Shown here one piece after another: positions 8,063 to 16,644 of a stretch of 64,000 nt of DNA. Positions within the stretch are counted from its first letter, which is position 1, and each line of letters starts with the position of its first letter. The stretch lies in the NCBI GenBank assembly GCA_038046785.1, contig JBBSVM010000002.1, forward strand, positions 124,001 to 188,000, given 5' to 3'. A model generated the notes under the pieces. That model was not told the origin of the DNA, made no database searches, and saw only the letters and a program-made list of their open reading frames with translations. The stretch comes from JAHFTW01 sp038046785 (lineage in GTDB: Archaea; Thermoplasmatota; E2; JACPAO01; JAHFTW01). A program made the position numbers and the translations under genes.

Positions 8063-9802
8063 GTGCGCTGGCTGCTCGCCCTGGCCCTGCTGGCTCCCGT
8101 CGCCGCCGCGTCACCCACCCTCGTCGGCGTCGTTCCCGACCTGCCCGGCGCCCTGCCGGGTGACGAAGGGTTCGCGGTGGGCTGCCCACAGGCGTGCGAT
8201 CTTTCAGGATGGGCGGTCACGGATGGCGAAGGGCGTTGGAGTTTCCCGAACGGAACGCAGTTCGCGGCGGGCGCAACCGTCTGGGTGGCGGGCGATGCAG
8301 CAACCTGGGCCACCTTCGACGGGCCAAGCGCCCTTGCCCTCTCGGCGGGACGCATGACGGGGGAGTTCCGCCTCGCCAACGACGGAGACTCGCTTCAGCT
8401 CCTCGACCCATCCGGCCGTGCCGTGGATGCCTACGCGTGGGGCGACAAGCAGGTTGCCGGCATCGACCGACCCATCGCGCGCACCTCCCCAGGACTCGTC
8501 CACACCCGCGACCGTGCTGCGGGCAGCTGGGTGGACACCGACCGGGCCGCCGATTGGGTGACACCGCGTGAACACCGCATCGGCGAGACCCGCCTCGACC
8601 AGCCCATCTTCCAGGTTGAGCGCATCACACTCTACGCTTCCCCCGATTCCAGCTTCGCCATCCTCATCGACCTCATCGGCGCCACGACAGAGAGGCTGCA
8701 TCTCCACGTCTACGAATTGCGTTCCGCCGCCCTCGTCGATGCCTTGGTCGCCGCGAAACAGGCACACCCGAACCTCGACCTGCAGGTGCTCGTCGACGCA
8801 AATCCAGTTGGGCAGACCGCTTCCGAGCGACACGCCACCGCCGATGCCCTGCGCCGCGTCGAGGCGGCGGGAGGCAAGGCGTGGCTGGTGGGTAACGGTC
8901 GCTACGACGATTGGCACCAGAAGGTCCTGGTTGCCGACGACGCCGTTGCCGTGCAGTCGGAGAACTGGGTCGATTCCGGTGTCCCGCAGGACCCCAGCAC
9001 CGGCAACCGCGGCTGGGGCGCTATCCTGCACGACCGCGCTTCCGCCGAATGGTTTGCCGCCTGGATGGGGGCCGACCGGGCCGCCTGGGATGTGGCACCG
9101 TTCGACCTCGCAACGTTTGACCCGCTGTTTTCTGGATGGGACCGCCCCGCAGCACCTCACACCGGCTCCTACGGCCCTACCGTGCCCGCAACCACGCTCG
9201 TCGGTCCGTTCAAGGTGACGCCGCTCATCGCGCCGGACCACACGGCCGATCCGCGCCGCGACGCGGTCGTCGACCTCCTTGCCCGCGCAACGGTTCAAGT
9301 CGAGGCACAGCAACTTGACTTTTCCATCACGGCGCGCAACACGCTTGGCTGGTCCAGCCCCGACCCACTGCTTGCGGGCCTGCAAGCGGCCTCGGAGCGC
9401 GGTGTCGCAGTGCGGGCGCAGGCGGCCGCGCCCTTCGCCGCCGACGACACCGGCAACGCGGAAGCGCTCGAGGAGCTGGCCCGTTTCGGCGTCGCCACCG
9501 CAACCCTCGAACGGCCCGGCCTTCCAACGCTGCACAACAAAGGACTCCTGGTGGACGACGCCGTGCTGCTCGGCTCCATGAACGGCAACCACCACAGCCG
9601 CAGCGAGAACCGGGAGGTGGACCTCCTCATCGAAGGCCCGGGCGCCGCCGCGTATTTCCGCGCCCTCTTCGACGGCGACTGGCGGGGGGACGAGTCACCG
9701 CGCGACGTCGGCGCCATCGGACGGGACCTCCGTGGCATCCCCGCCCCCTTGCCAATCCTTTTTGTTGCCTTGGCCGTCGTTCTCTGGGTTCGCAAGTGCT
9801 GA
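8063..9802 (+). CDS. Lamin-tail domain / phospholipase D-like membrane-anchored protein
   Basis: A 579-residue extracellular protein. A signal peptide (1-16) is followed by a lamin-tail-like beta domain (about 17-130; LSGWAVTDGEGRWSFPNGT is typical). Two phospholipase D half-domains follow: the first HKD is HQKVLVADD (285-293), the second HNKGLLVDDAVLLGSMN (491-507), so both catalytic His/Lys are present. A single C-terminal membrane helix (561-576) ends in RKC. The active site therefore faces outside. It could cleave phosphodiesters in lipids, nucleic acids or polymers; the substrate is unknown. It starts with GTG and overlaps the rhomboid protease gene by 7 bases. Confidence 0.85.
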   Translation: MRWLLALALLAPVAAASPTLVGVVPDLPGALPGDEGFAVGCPQACDLSGWAVTDGEGRWSFPNGTQFAAGATVWVAGDAATWATFDGPSALALSAGRMTGEFRLANDGDSLQLLDPSGRAVDAYAWGDKQVAGIDRPIARTSPGLVHTRDRAAGSWVDTDRAADWVTPREHRIGETRLDQPIFQVERITLYASPDSSFAILIDLIGATTERLHLHVYELRSAALVDALVAAKQAHPNLDLQVLVDANPVGQTASERHATADALRRVEAAGGKAWLVGNGRYDDWHQKVLVADDAVAVQSENWVDSGVPQDPSTGNRGWGAILHDRASAEWFAAWMGADRAAWDVAPFDLATFDPLFSGWDRPAAPHTGSYGPTVPATTLVGPFKVTPLIAPDHTADPRRDAVVDLLARATVQVEAQQLDFSITARNTLGWSSPDPLLAGLQAASERGVAVRAQAAAPFAADDTGNAEALEELARFGVATATLERPGLPTLHNKGLLVDDAVLLGSMNGNHHSRSENREVDLLIEGPGAAAYFRALFDGDWRGDESPRDVGAIGRDLRGIPAPLPILFVALAVVLWVRKC

Positions 9803-10767
9803 GCAACCTCTCCCTCCTGGCAATTGCCCTCATCGTGGCGGCCATCGTGGCGGGCCTCAGCAACCGCGTCCTCGTCTCCGGCGCCCTCATCCTGGCAAAC
9901 CTGGGCGTCTTCATCCTGTCTCTGTTTGGGTCTCAGGTCCCCGCCCTCGGATTCGAGGGCAGCGGTCTCTACCCGACCATTCAGGCGGAATTGGCGCTCG
10001 CCTCCCCCAACCTGGCGAACCTGGCGCCGCTTGGGTTCCTGCAACTCCTCACCAGCCTCTTCGTCCATTTCGACGGCTTCCACTTGCTTGGAAACATGCT
10101 GGTCCTGGTTGCCTTTGGCCTGCCGTTCGAGCAGCGCATCGGCAGCCGCCGCTTCCTCGCCATCTACCTCGCCGGCGGCCTCATCGCTTCCGTGGTCCAA
10201 CTGACCACCACGTGGGGCGCTCCGACCTTGCTGATGGGGGCCTCGGGCTCCATCTTCGCCATCCTCGGCGCGTTCGCCATCCGCTACCCCAACCAGGTCA
10301 TCGCGGTCCCCCTGCTCTTCGTGTTCCTGCCGATGCGCGTGGTGTTTGGCGCCATCGCGTACATCGCCTTCCAGGTCGTCTTCCTGGCGCTCTACCAGGA
10401 CGTCCCTGGCTTCGGCGGCACTGCCTACTACGCCCACATCGGCGGAGCGGCCGCTGGCATCGTGCTCGGTCTCGCCATCGTGCGTCCAGGCAAAGCGAAA
10501 GGGCCCGTGGCGGTGGACCTGCAGGCGCTTGTTCCGTTCGCCCGGGACGCTTCGACGAAAACGGTATGGGACCACATGGTGAAGAACCACGACGAGCCCG
10601 CGGTCTTCCAAGCGTGGCTCGACCGTTTCTTCCGCACCGCCACCTGCCCGACCTGCGGCCAGCGCGTCGCTCCGCGCGCCGCCGGGAAGGTGGTCTGCAT
10701 GCAGAACCACAGTTTCGATGTCCGCAAGCCGACGCCCGCCCCTGCCGTCGCCGCCCGGCAAGGCTGA
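9796..10767 (+). CDS. Rhomboid intramembrane serine protease with C-terminal zinc site
   Basis: A 323-residue polytopic protease that cleaves membrane proteins within or near their transmembrane segments. The catalytic pair is Ser150 in MGASGSIF and His214 in AHIGGAAAG; HLLGN (96-100) supplies the conserved oxyanion Asn. At least six helices are visible. The cytoplasmic tail carries CPTCGQR...CMQNH, three Cys and one His that could bind zinc (residues 284, 287, 301, 305), an unusual addition. It starts inside the end of the lamin-tail/PLD gene, so the two are translationally coupled; the PLD protein's single C-terminal helix is a conceivable substrate. Confidence 0.9.
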   Translation: MLSNLSLLAIALIVAAIVAGLSNRVLVSGALILANLGVFILSLFGSQVPALGFEGSGLYPTIQAELALASPNLANLAPLGFLQLLTSLFVHFDGFHLLGNMLVLVAFGLPFEQRIGSRRFLAIYLAGGLIASVVQLTTTWGAPTLLMGASGSIFAILGAFAIRYPNQVIAVPLLFVFLPMRVVFGAIAYIAFQVVFLALYQDVPGFGGTAYYAHIGGAAAGIVLGLAIVRPGKAKGPVAVDLQALVPFARDASTKTVWDHMVKNHDEPAVFQAWLDRFFRTATCPTCGQRVAPRAAGKVVCMQNHSFDVRKPTPAPAVAARQG

Positions 10768-10792
10768 AAGTCGGGCAACTCCTCAACGGCGC

Positions 10793-11362
10793 ATGGACTT
10801 GCCGCCGCGCACCGGTTCCGCCATCGGGCCGACCATTCATCCCACCGCGGTGTTGGCGCCGGGCGCCGTCATCATCGGGCAGGTCACCATCGAGGCGGAG
10901 TGCTTCATTGGACCCAACGCTGTCCTGCGCGGCGACATTGAGCCCATCACCATCCGGCGCGGCAGCAACATTCAGGACAACTGCACTGTCCACACCGAAC
11001 GCGGCCACCCGGTCACCATCGGTCCCGACGCCTCCGTCGGCCACGGCGCGGTCGTGCATGGCGCCACCGTTGGAGAGCGCGCTCTTGTGGGCATGAATGC
11101 GGTCATCCTCAACGGCGCCGTGCTCGGGGAGCGCTCCGTCGTGGGTGCCCTCACCCTGGTTCCCAACGGTTTCACGGTGCCGCCGCGCAGCCTCGCCGTC
11201 GGCTCTCCCTGCCGCATCGCCAAGCAGGACAACGAGGCGGTCGCACAGATGGCGTTCATGAACACGGAGCGCTACCATCGCTACCGGCTCGAGCACCTTG
11301 CAGGGCAATGGACAACCGTCGTGGGGCCGCAGAACGACAACGGCCGCTTCGGTGCGAAGTGA
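10793..11362 (+). CDS. Gamma-class carbonic anhydrase-like protein
   Basis: A 189-residue left-handed beta-helix protein built of hexapeptide repeats. The three zinc-binding histidines of gamma-carbonic anhydrases are present: His67 (NCTVHT) and His84/His89 (SVGHGAVVHGA), and the active-site region RGDIEPITI and SNIQDN matches. A C-terminal helix (MAFMNTERYHRYRL) completes the trimeric fold. It probably hydrates carbon dioxide or acts as a related acyltransferase-like scaffold; activity cannot be judged. ATG 10793 is preceded at about 23 bases by ggctgaaagtc. It overlaps the next gene by four bases (GTGA), so the two are probably co-translated. Confidence 0.88.
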   Translation: MDLPPRTGSAIGPTIHPTAVLAPGAVIIGQVTIEAECFIGPNAVLRGDIEPITIRRGSNIQDNCTVHTERGHPVTIGPDASVGHGAVVHGATVGERALVGMNAVILNGAVLGERSVVGALTLVPNGFTVPPRSLAVGSPCRIAKQDNEAVAQMAFMNTERYHRYRLEHLAGQWTTVVGPQNDNGRFGAK

Positions 11363-12579
11363 CCGTCCTCCAGCCCTTCCGCGCCATCCGGTTCGCGCCC
11401 GGCACGGACCTCGCGTCCATCACCACGCCGCCGCACGACTGCTTCACCCTCGCCGAACGTGACGCGTTCCTTGCTCGCCACCCGCACAACGTCGCTCGCC
11501 TGGTGCGCGGCGCCGAACTGCCCGGCGACGGCGAAGGGCCCGGCCCTCCCAGTTGGCACGCCCGCGCCGCCGACACGCTGCGCGGATGGCTGGCGGACAG
11601 AACGCTGCGCCAAGACGCGAGCCCGGCGCTCTATCTCTACACCATCACGCACGGACCTGTGGACAGGCGCCGCACCCTCACCGCGCTCATCGGCCGCATC
11701 GCCGTGGACCCCAGCGGCGTGCGCGTCAAACCGCACGAGGCGACCCTGCTGCGGCCACGCAAGGACCGGCTGCGGCTGCGCGAGGCGACCGGCTGCGACT
11801 TGGAGCCCATCTGGATGCTCTACCGTGACCCGCGCGGCTGGATCAACGAGATTGCCACCTCCAACGCCATCGACGAGCTGGCACGCTTCACCGACGACGA
11901 GGGTCGCGAGCATCGGCTCTGGCGCGTCGAGCGGCCCGAGGCAGTCGGGGAACTTGTGGCCCAATTCGAGGAACGCACGCTCGTCATCGCCGATGGCCAC
12001 CATCGCTACCAGACGGCACTTGAGGATGCCAAGCGCGACCCGCGCCGCGGCGCCATTCTGACGATGCTGGTGCGCGACGACGACCCAGGCCTCGCCATCG
12101 AGGCGACGCACCGGCTCGTCGCAGCGCTGCCCTTTGACGCGGCGAGCATCTTCCAACAGCTTCCCGCTTGGGAGGTTCACCCTGTCGCCGACCCTCTTGC
12201 AGGGCTTGCTGCGCTTTCACCCGACGGTCGCGAGGTCGTCCTGGTCACGCGGGCGGGCGCGTGGCGGCTTCGCCTGCGCCCGGAGGCAGAGTTGGCGCGC
12301 GGCCTGGGCCGGCTCGATACGTTGGCGGTGAGCCGCGTCCAGGAGCGTGTTCTTGCGCCGTGGGGTTTGCTTGCGGGCGACGAGCGGGTACGTTTCACGC
12401 GCGATGCGGCCGAGGCGGTCGCGGCGGTCCGCTCGGGGCAAGCCGCCGCAGCGTTCCTCATGCCTCCGGAGTCCCCCGCTGCCGTCCTCGACGTCGCCGC
12501 GTCGGGCCAGCTCATGCCACCCAAGGCGACCTACTTCGTCCCCAAGCCACGCAGCGGCGTCGTGATGGCACCCGCCTGA
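11359..12579 (+). CDS. DUF1015 family protein
   Basis: A 406-residue soluble protein of the DUF1015 (COG4198-like) family. The N-terminus LQPFRAIRF and TTPPHDCF, the middle LYLYTITHG, and the signature ADGHHRYQTALE are typical. In other organisms the gene often lies near serine biosynthesis genes, but its biochemical role is not firmly established. GTG 11359 overlaps the stop of the carbonic anhydrase gene by four bases, which fixes the start and implies coupling. The gene ends 2 bases before the convergent stop of the lipoprotein array. Confidence 0.85.
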   Translation: MTVLQPFRAIRFAPGTDLASITTPPHDCFTLAERDAFLARHPHNVARLVRGAELPGDGEGPGPPSWHARAADTLRGWLADRTLRQDASPALYLYTITHGPVDRRRTLTALIGRIAVDPSGVRVKPHEATLLRPRKDRLRLREATGCDLEPIWMLYRDPRGWINEIATSNAIDELARFTDDEGREHRLWRVERPEAVGELVAQFEERTLVIADGHHRYQTALEDAKRDPRRGAILTMLVRDDDPGLAIEATHRLVAALPFDAASIFQQLPAWEVHPVADPLAGLAALSPDGREVVLVTRAGAWRLRLRPEAELARGLGRLDTLAVSRVQERVLAPWGLLAGDERVRFTRDAAEAVAAVRSGQAAAAFLMPPESPAAVLDVAASGQLMPPKATYFVPKPRSGVVMAPA

Positions 12580-12580
12580 A

Positions 12581-13507
12581 TCAGAACGGGAAGGGGTCGC
12601 CGTTCACGAACGACCAGCCTTCGGGCGGCTTGGCGTTGTAGAAATCGGTCTTGATGAGTTCGAATTTCTGCTGGATGCCGATGCCAAGGCCCTCTGAACT
12701 GGAGAGACTGCCAAGCATGGTGAGGTCCGCTTGGCCGTTGGGGTCCACCATGGGGAAATCGCCCTGCTGCGTTTCGTGCTCGACGCCGGTCTCCACGCGC
12801 AGGATGACGGGGCTCGGCCCGTCAACCTGGGCGTACCAGTCGGACGCGGTGCGCATCTCGAAGCTCAGCAGGATGCCCATCTGGTCGGCGGTCCCCTGCG
12901 TGATGGGCTCAAACGTCAGCTCCAGAACGATGGTCTCCCATCCGGCGTCCACGGTGGTCGGGAAGGCGCGCTGGTCGCCCTGGACCTCGCGCAACTCGTT
13001 GGCACAGCCGCCGGGACAGATGGGGAGAATGCTGGTGTAGTCGGTGACGCACGGAGCGGTCAGGAGGACCGCCTGGTAGCCACAGGCGATGTAGCCGACA
13101 AACTTCTGTTGCGTGTGGAAGGGTGTCGCCGTGAACTTGGCTTCCATCTGCAGTTTGGTGACGGGGGGCTCGTTAACGTTGGCGACCACCTCGACACTGG
13201 TCTGGGCGTCCTCATAGAGCAGGTGGGTGGACTTCAGCAAGTAGGTGCCGGGCTCCAATCCCTCGACAAGGAAGCGGCCCTGCGCGTCGGTCTCGACGTC
13301 GTTCTTCGTGGCACCGGAGATGGAGACCAGCGCCTTGGCGATGGGGGTGATGGTGGTGTCCACGACGACGCCGCGGATGATGCCGGTCGTGGCGGTCGCC
13401 TCGCCATCGAAATCCTCGAAGTCGGCCGTCTCGGACGGCAGGGTCGCATCGTTGGCCGCCGCGCATCCGGCCAGGAGCATCAGTGTCGCCACCAGGAGTC
13501 CACGCAT
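12581..13507 (-). CDS. Tandem-array lipoprotein 1 (carboxypeptidase-regulatory-like domain)
   Basis: First of four related lipoproteins on the minus strand (308 residues). The signal ends in lipobox LAGC (Cys15). An acidic linker is followed by a one-domain beta sandwich of the carboxypeptidase-regulatory type (IRGVVVDTTITPIAKA ... GRFLVEGLEPGTYLLK, residues about 40-110). The C-terminal two thirds match no domain I know but are shared by the array; they contain four conserved-looking Cys and end in EGWSFVNGDPFPF. Probably a surface binding protein. The ATG is placed by the promoter box at 13531-13540. Confidence 0.75.
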   Translation of the reverse strand: MRGLLVATLMLLAGCAAANDATLPSETADFEDFDGEATATTGIIRGVVVDTTITPIAKALVSISGATKNDVETDAQGRFLVEGLEPGTYLLKSTHLLYEDAQTSVEVVANVNEPPVTKLQMEAKFTATPFHTQQKFVGYIACGYQAVLLTAPCVTDYTSILPICPGGCANELREVQGDQRAFPTTVDAGWETIVLELTFEPITQGTADQMGILLSFEMRTASDWYAQVDGPSPVILRVETGVEHETQQGDFPMVDPNGQADLTMLGSLSSSEGLGIGIQQKFELIKTDFYNAKPPEGWSFVNGDPFPF

Positions 13508-13530
13508 ACCCGCTCACTCCCCGAGGGGCC

Positions 13531-13540
13531 GATAAGTCTT
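13531..13540 (-). promoter_or_regulatory. Promoter box of array lipoprotein 1
   Basis: Read on the minus strand: aagacttatc, ending 24 bases before the ATG at 13507. The same spacing recurs exactly in front of the other three array genes. Confidence 0.55.
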
Positions 13541-13582
13541 GCGGGCGCTTGGACGAAATCAGAACGGCTGCTCGTTGCCGGC

Positions 13583-14566
13583 TCAGAACGGTCGTTCGTC
13601 GCCGGCGACGAATGACCAGCCCTCGGCGGGGAGGCCGTAGTAGAACTGGTGGATGATGACCTCGAACTTCTGGTTCAGCGCGATGGCGGGGACCGGGAAA
13701 TTGTCCTGGCGCACCGAGACGAAGTAGCTGACCCGCTCCATGCCATCGGCCGGGATGACTTCGAGGGTATCCTCGGGCGCACCTTCATCGGTGGTCTGGC
13801 CAGTCTCATGCGGCACGCCGGTGTCGAGTTGGAAGCGCATGGGGTTACCGCTGTTGACGCTGGCGAAGAAGTGGGCCCCGTCGCGCTGTGACTTCTCCCA
13901 ACTGACCGACATGCCAAGGTTCCGCGAGGTGCCGTCGCTGGTGGGCGTCCAGGTCATCTCGAAGACGATCTGCTGCCAGCCGGGGCCCACGGCCATGTGC
14001 CATTCGCGATTCTGGCTGGTGACGTTGTCGAGCGGCTGCGTGTTGGCGCAGACATCCGGGGGTCCGTAGAGCTTGCACCAGTTCACGATGCAGTTGCTGG
14101 AGCTGTAGAGGCCGGGCGTGGCGCCCGCTTGGCTGCATTCGAAGAAGCCGGTCTGCTTGATGGGGACCGAGTAGGGTTTCTGGTCGAAGAGCGGTTCGAG
14201 TTGGACTTTGGTGATGGGTGGGTCGCTGACGCCGGCTACCACCTCGACCGTGGTCTGGGATTCGTGGTGGAATGCGGCGCTCGCCTTTACCAAGTAGGTG
14301 CCGGGGGCGAGGGAATCAACGAGGAAGCGGCCCTGGTCGTCGGTGGTGATCTCCGCCTTGCTTTCCCCGTTCACGACGACGGTCGCCTTCGCGATCGGGG
14401 TGATGGTGGTGTCCACCACGACGCCGCGAATCAGGCCTGTCGTCGCGGTCGCCTCGCCTCCCAAGTCATCGAAATTGGTGAGCGAAGAGGGCAGCGCCTC
14501 TTCGTCGCTGGCAGCGCAACCAGCAAGCGTCATCAGGACCACCAGACCGATGCTCAGCAAGCGCAC
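13583..14566 (-). CDS. Tandem-array lipoprotein 2
   Basis: 327 residues, GTG start, lipobox LAGC (Cys17). The regulatory-like sandwich IRGVVVDTTITPIAKATVVV and FLVDSLAPGTYLVKA is nearly the same as in its neighbours, and the following PPITKVQLEPLFDQKPY is identical in array member 3. The C-terminal domain includes GPGWQQIVFEMTWTP and ends in EGWSFVAGDERPF. It is closest to member 3; the long shared identical stretches suggest a recent duplication or gene conversion. Predicted to be anchored to the outer face of the membrane. Ligand unknown. Confidence 0.75.
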   Translation of the reverse strand: MRLLSIGLVVLMTLAGCAASDEEALPSSLTNFDDLGGEATATTGLIRGVVVDTTITPIAKATVVVNGESKAEITTDDQGRFLVDSLAPGTYLVKASAAFHHESQTTVEVVAGVSDPPITKVQLEPLFDQKPYSVPIKQTGFFECSQAGATPGLYSSSNCIVNWCKLYGPPDVCANTQPLDNVTSQNREWHMAVGPGWQQIVFEMTWTPTSDGTSRNLGMSVSWEKSQRDGAHFFASVNSGNPMRFQLDTGVPHETGQTTDEGAPEDTLEVIPADGMERVSYFVSVRQDNFPVPAIALNQKFEVIIHQFYYGLPAEGWSFVAGDERPF

Positions 14567-14589
14567 AGCGCAGCATCCCGGCTCGGGCC

Positions 14590-14599
14590 GATAAGGGTT
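14590..14599 (-). promoter_or_regulatory. Promoter box of array lipoprotein 2
   Basis: Minus-strand sequence aacccttatc ends 24 bases before the GTG at 14566. Confidence 0.55.
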
Positions 14600-14607
14600 G
14601 CGGGGGC

Positions 14608-15603
14608 TCAGAACGGCCGCTCGTCGCCGGCGACGAACGACCAGCCTTCGCGCGGGAGGCCGTAATAGAACTGGTGGATGATGACCTCGAAGTCCTGATT
14701 GATGGCGATGCCAGGCGTGCAGAGGAATTCATCCACGGCGCAGGTGGGAGCATTGCCGTCCTTGCGCGCCGAGACGAAGTAGCTCACCTGGCTCAGCCCT
14801 TCGGCGGGGATGAGGTCGGGCTCCAGGTCCGCCGTCGAGGATTCGTGGTCCACGCCGACGTCGAGCTGGAACCGCATCGGGTTGGCGCTGGAGTAGCTCG
14901 CAAAGTTGTGCGACGGGTCGCGCAGCGGCTTGAAGGTGCTCACGACCATGCCCATCCAGGCGGAGGTTCCCTGCGCCGTGGGGGTCCAGGTCATCTCGAA
15001 CACCATCTGTTGCCAGCCGGGGCCCACGTCCATGTGCCATTCGCGGTTCTGGCTGGTGAGGTTGTCCATTGCCTTGGTGGGCAGGTCGTTGCATTGGGCC
15101 GGGTCCAAAACGATTGGGCAGTGGTCGGTGACGCAGTTCGAGGAGGCGTAGACGCCAGCACCCGCTTGGCTGCACTCGAAGTAGCCGGTCTGTTTGATGG
15201 GGACCGAGTAGGGTTTCTGGTCGAAGAGTGGTTCGAGTTGGACTTTGGTGATGGGTGGGTCGCTGACGCCCGCCACCACCTCGACGGTGGTCTGCGAATC
15301 GAAGTGGAACGGCGCCGTTGCCTTCACGAGGTACGTTCCCGGCTCCAGACCTTCGACGAGGAAGCGCCCTTGGTCGTCCGTGACTTTCTCTGCCTTGGTC
15401 GCCCCGTTCACCGTGACGGTCGCTTTCGCGATGGGGGTGATGGTGGTGTCCACGACGACGCCGCGGATGATGCCTGTCGTCGCCGTCGCCTCGCCTTCCA
15501 GGTCGTCGAAGTTGGTGAGCGAGGAGGGGAGCGCCTCTTCGTCGGAGGCGGCGCAGCCGGCCAACGTGAGCAGGGCAACAAGTCCGAGAGGAAGGAGACG
15601 CAT
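14608..15603 (-). CDS. Tandem-array lipoprotein 3
   Basis: 331 residues from ATG 15603, lipobox LAGC (Cys17). It closely resembles member 2: acidic linker, IRGVVVDTTITPIAKATVTV sandwich, PLFDQKPYSVPIKQTGYFEC, GPGWQQMVFEMTWTP and the terminal EGWSFVAGDERPF. It has extra Cys pairs in the C-terminal domain (VTDHCPIVLDPAQC, APTCAVDEFLC), probably extracellular disulphides. An upstream ATG would give a 19-residue basic extension and is rejected because the promoter box lies inside it. Confidence 0.75.
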   Translation of the reverse strand: MRLLPLGLVALLTLAGCAASDEEALPSSLTNFDDLEGEATATTGIIRGVVVDTTITPIAKATVTVNGATKAEKVTDDQGRFLVEGLEPGTYLVKATAPFHFDSQTTVEVVAGVSDPPITKVQLEPLFDQKPYSVPIKQTGYFECSQAGAGVYASSNCVTDHCPIVLDPAQCNDLPTKAMDNLTSQNREWHMDVGPGWQQMVFEMTWTPTAQGTSAWMGMVVSTFKPLRDPSHNFASYSSANPMRFQLDVGVDHESSTADLEPDLIPAEGLSQVSYFVSARKDGNAPTCAVDEFLCTPGIAINQDFEVIIHQFYYGLPREGWSFVAGDERPF

Positions 15604-15626
15604 GCGTCGCCACTTCCCACCTGGAG

Positions 15627-15636
15627 CATAACGGTT
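15627..15636 (-). promoter_or_regulatory. Promoter box of array lipoprotein 3
   Basis: Minus-strand sequence aaccgttatg ends 24 bases before the ATG at 15603. Confidence 0.55.
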
Positions 15637-15667
15637 GCGGCCGCTTGGGCGAAACCTCACCCGGTCG

Positions 15668-16570
15668 TCACAGGGGGTAGTCGTCCTTCGTGGCGAACGT
15701 CCACCCCTCGGGGGGGTTGTAGTTGTAGAAGAGGCTGGTCACGATGGTGAAGCGGAAGTTCTGCACCACCTGGGGGTCGCCGAACGGCAGGAAGCCGCGC
15801 ACCGCGACATCAACATCCGACGGGAAGCTGGCGTCGTCGGCCGACTCCTTGTCTTTGCGCGCGAACGTCGGGCTTCCCATCTCATCGACGCCAAGCCAGT
15901 CGTCGCTGCAGTCGCAAGCGTTGTCGATGGGGGTGTGGCTCACGGTGATCATCATGGCGGTCACGGAGGGGTCGTCCCAGTACGCTTCCTGGATGATGGT
16001 CTGAACGCCGGAGCTGACGAAGAGGAACTGCGTGTTCTGTCCCGCCTGGACGTTGCGCGGCAGCGGGTAGCCGGGGACGGTGCCGTTGAAGCCGTCGTAG
16101 GCGGTGCGCACGAGGAAATCACACTGGTCCACGATGAAAGGGGCGCCGAACGCGCACTCGTAGAAGCCTTCGAACTTGATGGACTGCGCGAAGGGATCGG
16201 CGCCCGGGATGCGGGCCACCTGGATGCGCACGACCGGGGGCTCGGCAACCCCCGCCACCACTTCGGTGCTGGCTTGACTCGACTCGTAGCCCGGCTTCTC
16301 GACGCGCAGGAAGTACTGGCCCGGCTTGAGGCCGGTGAAGTTGAACTGTCCGGAGTCGTCGGTCTTCGTCGTCTTCTCCTTGGAGATGCTGACGATGGCG
16401 CCGAGAACCGGGGTGATGGAGAGGTCCACCACGACGCCGCGGATGCCGCCGGTGTCGGAAGTGACGCCCTCGAGCCGGTCGGCGTCCACGACCGGTTCGT
16501 CGTTGGTGCCGTTGGCGCAGCCGGACAGAATCGCTGCGAGGAAGAGGGCCGCCACACCGAGTTTCAGCAT
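15668..16570 (-). CDS. Tandem-array lipoprotein 4 (divergent member)
   Basis: 300 residues, lipobox LSGC (Cys18). The most divergent of the four but clearly related: IRGVVVDLSITPVLGAIVSI, FNFTGLKPGQYFLRV, VVAGVAEPPVVRIQV, a Cys pair FYECAFGAPFIVDQCDF, and the ending PPEGWTFATKDDYPL. The shared terminus [PE]EGW[ST]F is the most constant part of the C-terminal domain. Its distance from members 2 and 3 suggests the array grew by repeated duplication from this end. Confidence 0.75.
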   Translation of the reverse strand: MLKLGVAALFLAAILSGCANGTNDEPVVDADRLEGVTSDTGGIRGVVVDLSITPVLGAIVSISKEKTTKTDDSGQFNFTGLKPGQYFLRVEKPGYESSQASTEVVAGVAEPPVVRIQVARIPGADPFAQSIKFEGFYECAFGAPFIVDQCDFLVRTAYDGFNGTVPGYPLPRNVQAGQNTQFLFVSSGVQTIIQEAYWDDPSVTAMMITVSHTPIDNACDCSDDWLGVDEMGSPTFARKDKESADDASFPSDVDVAVRGFLPFGDPQVVQNFRFTIVTSLFYNYNPPEGWTFATKDDYPL

Positions 16571-16593
16571 GCCTCTTCCAGGAACGGTCCGGC

Positions 16594-16604
16594 TCTAAAC
16601 GTTT
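16594..16604 (-). promoter_or_regulatory. Promoter box of array lipoprotein 4
   Basis: Minus-strand sequence aaacgtttaga ends 24 bases before the ATG at 16570. Confidence 0.55.
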
Positions 16605-16644
16605 GCGGGCGACGAAGCCATCTGCGCAGTCGGTTCCGCTGTCG

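Noticed and set aside
12581..16570. The lipoprotein array as a single broken gene
   Set aside because: Each copy has its own signal peptide, lipobox, promoter box and full-length C-terminus.
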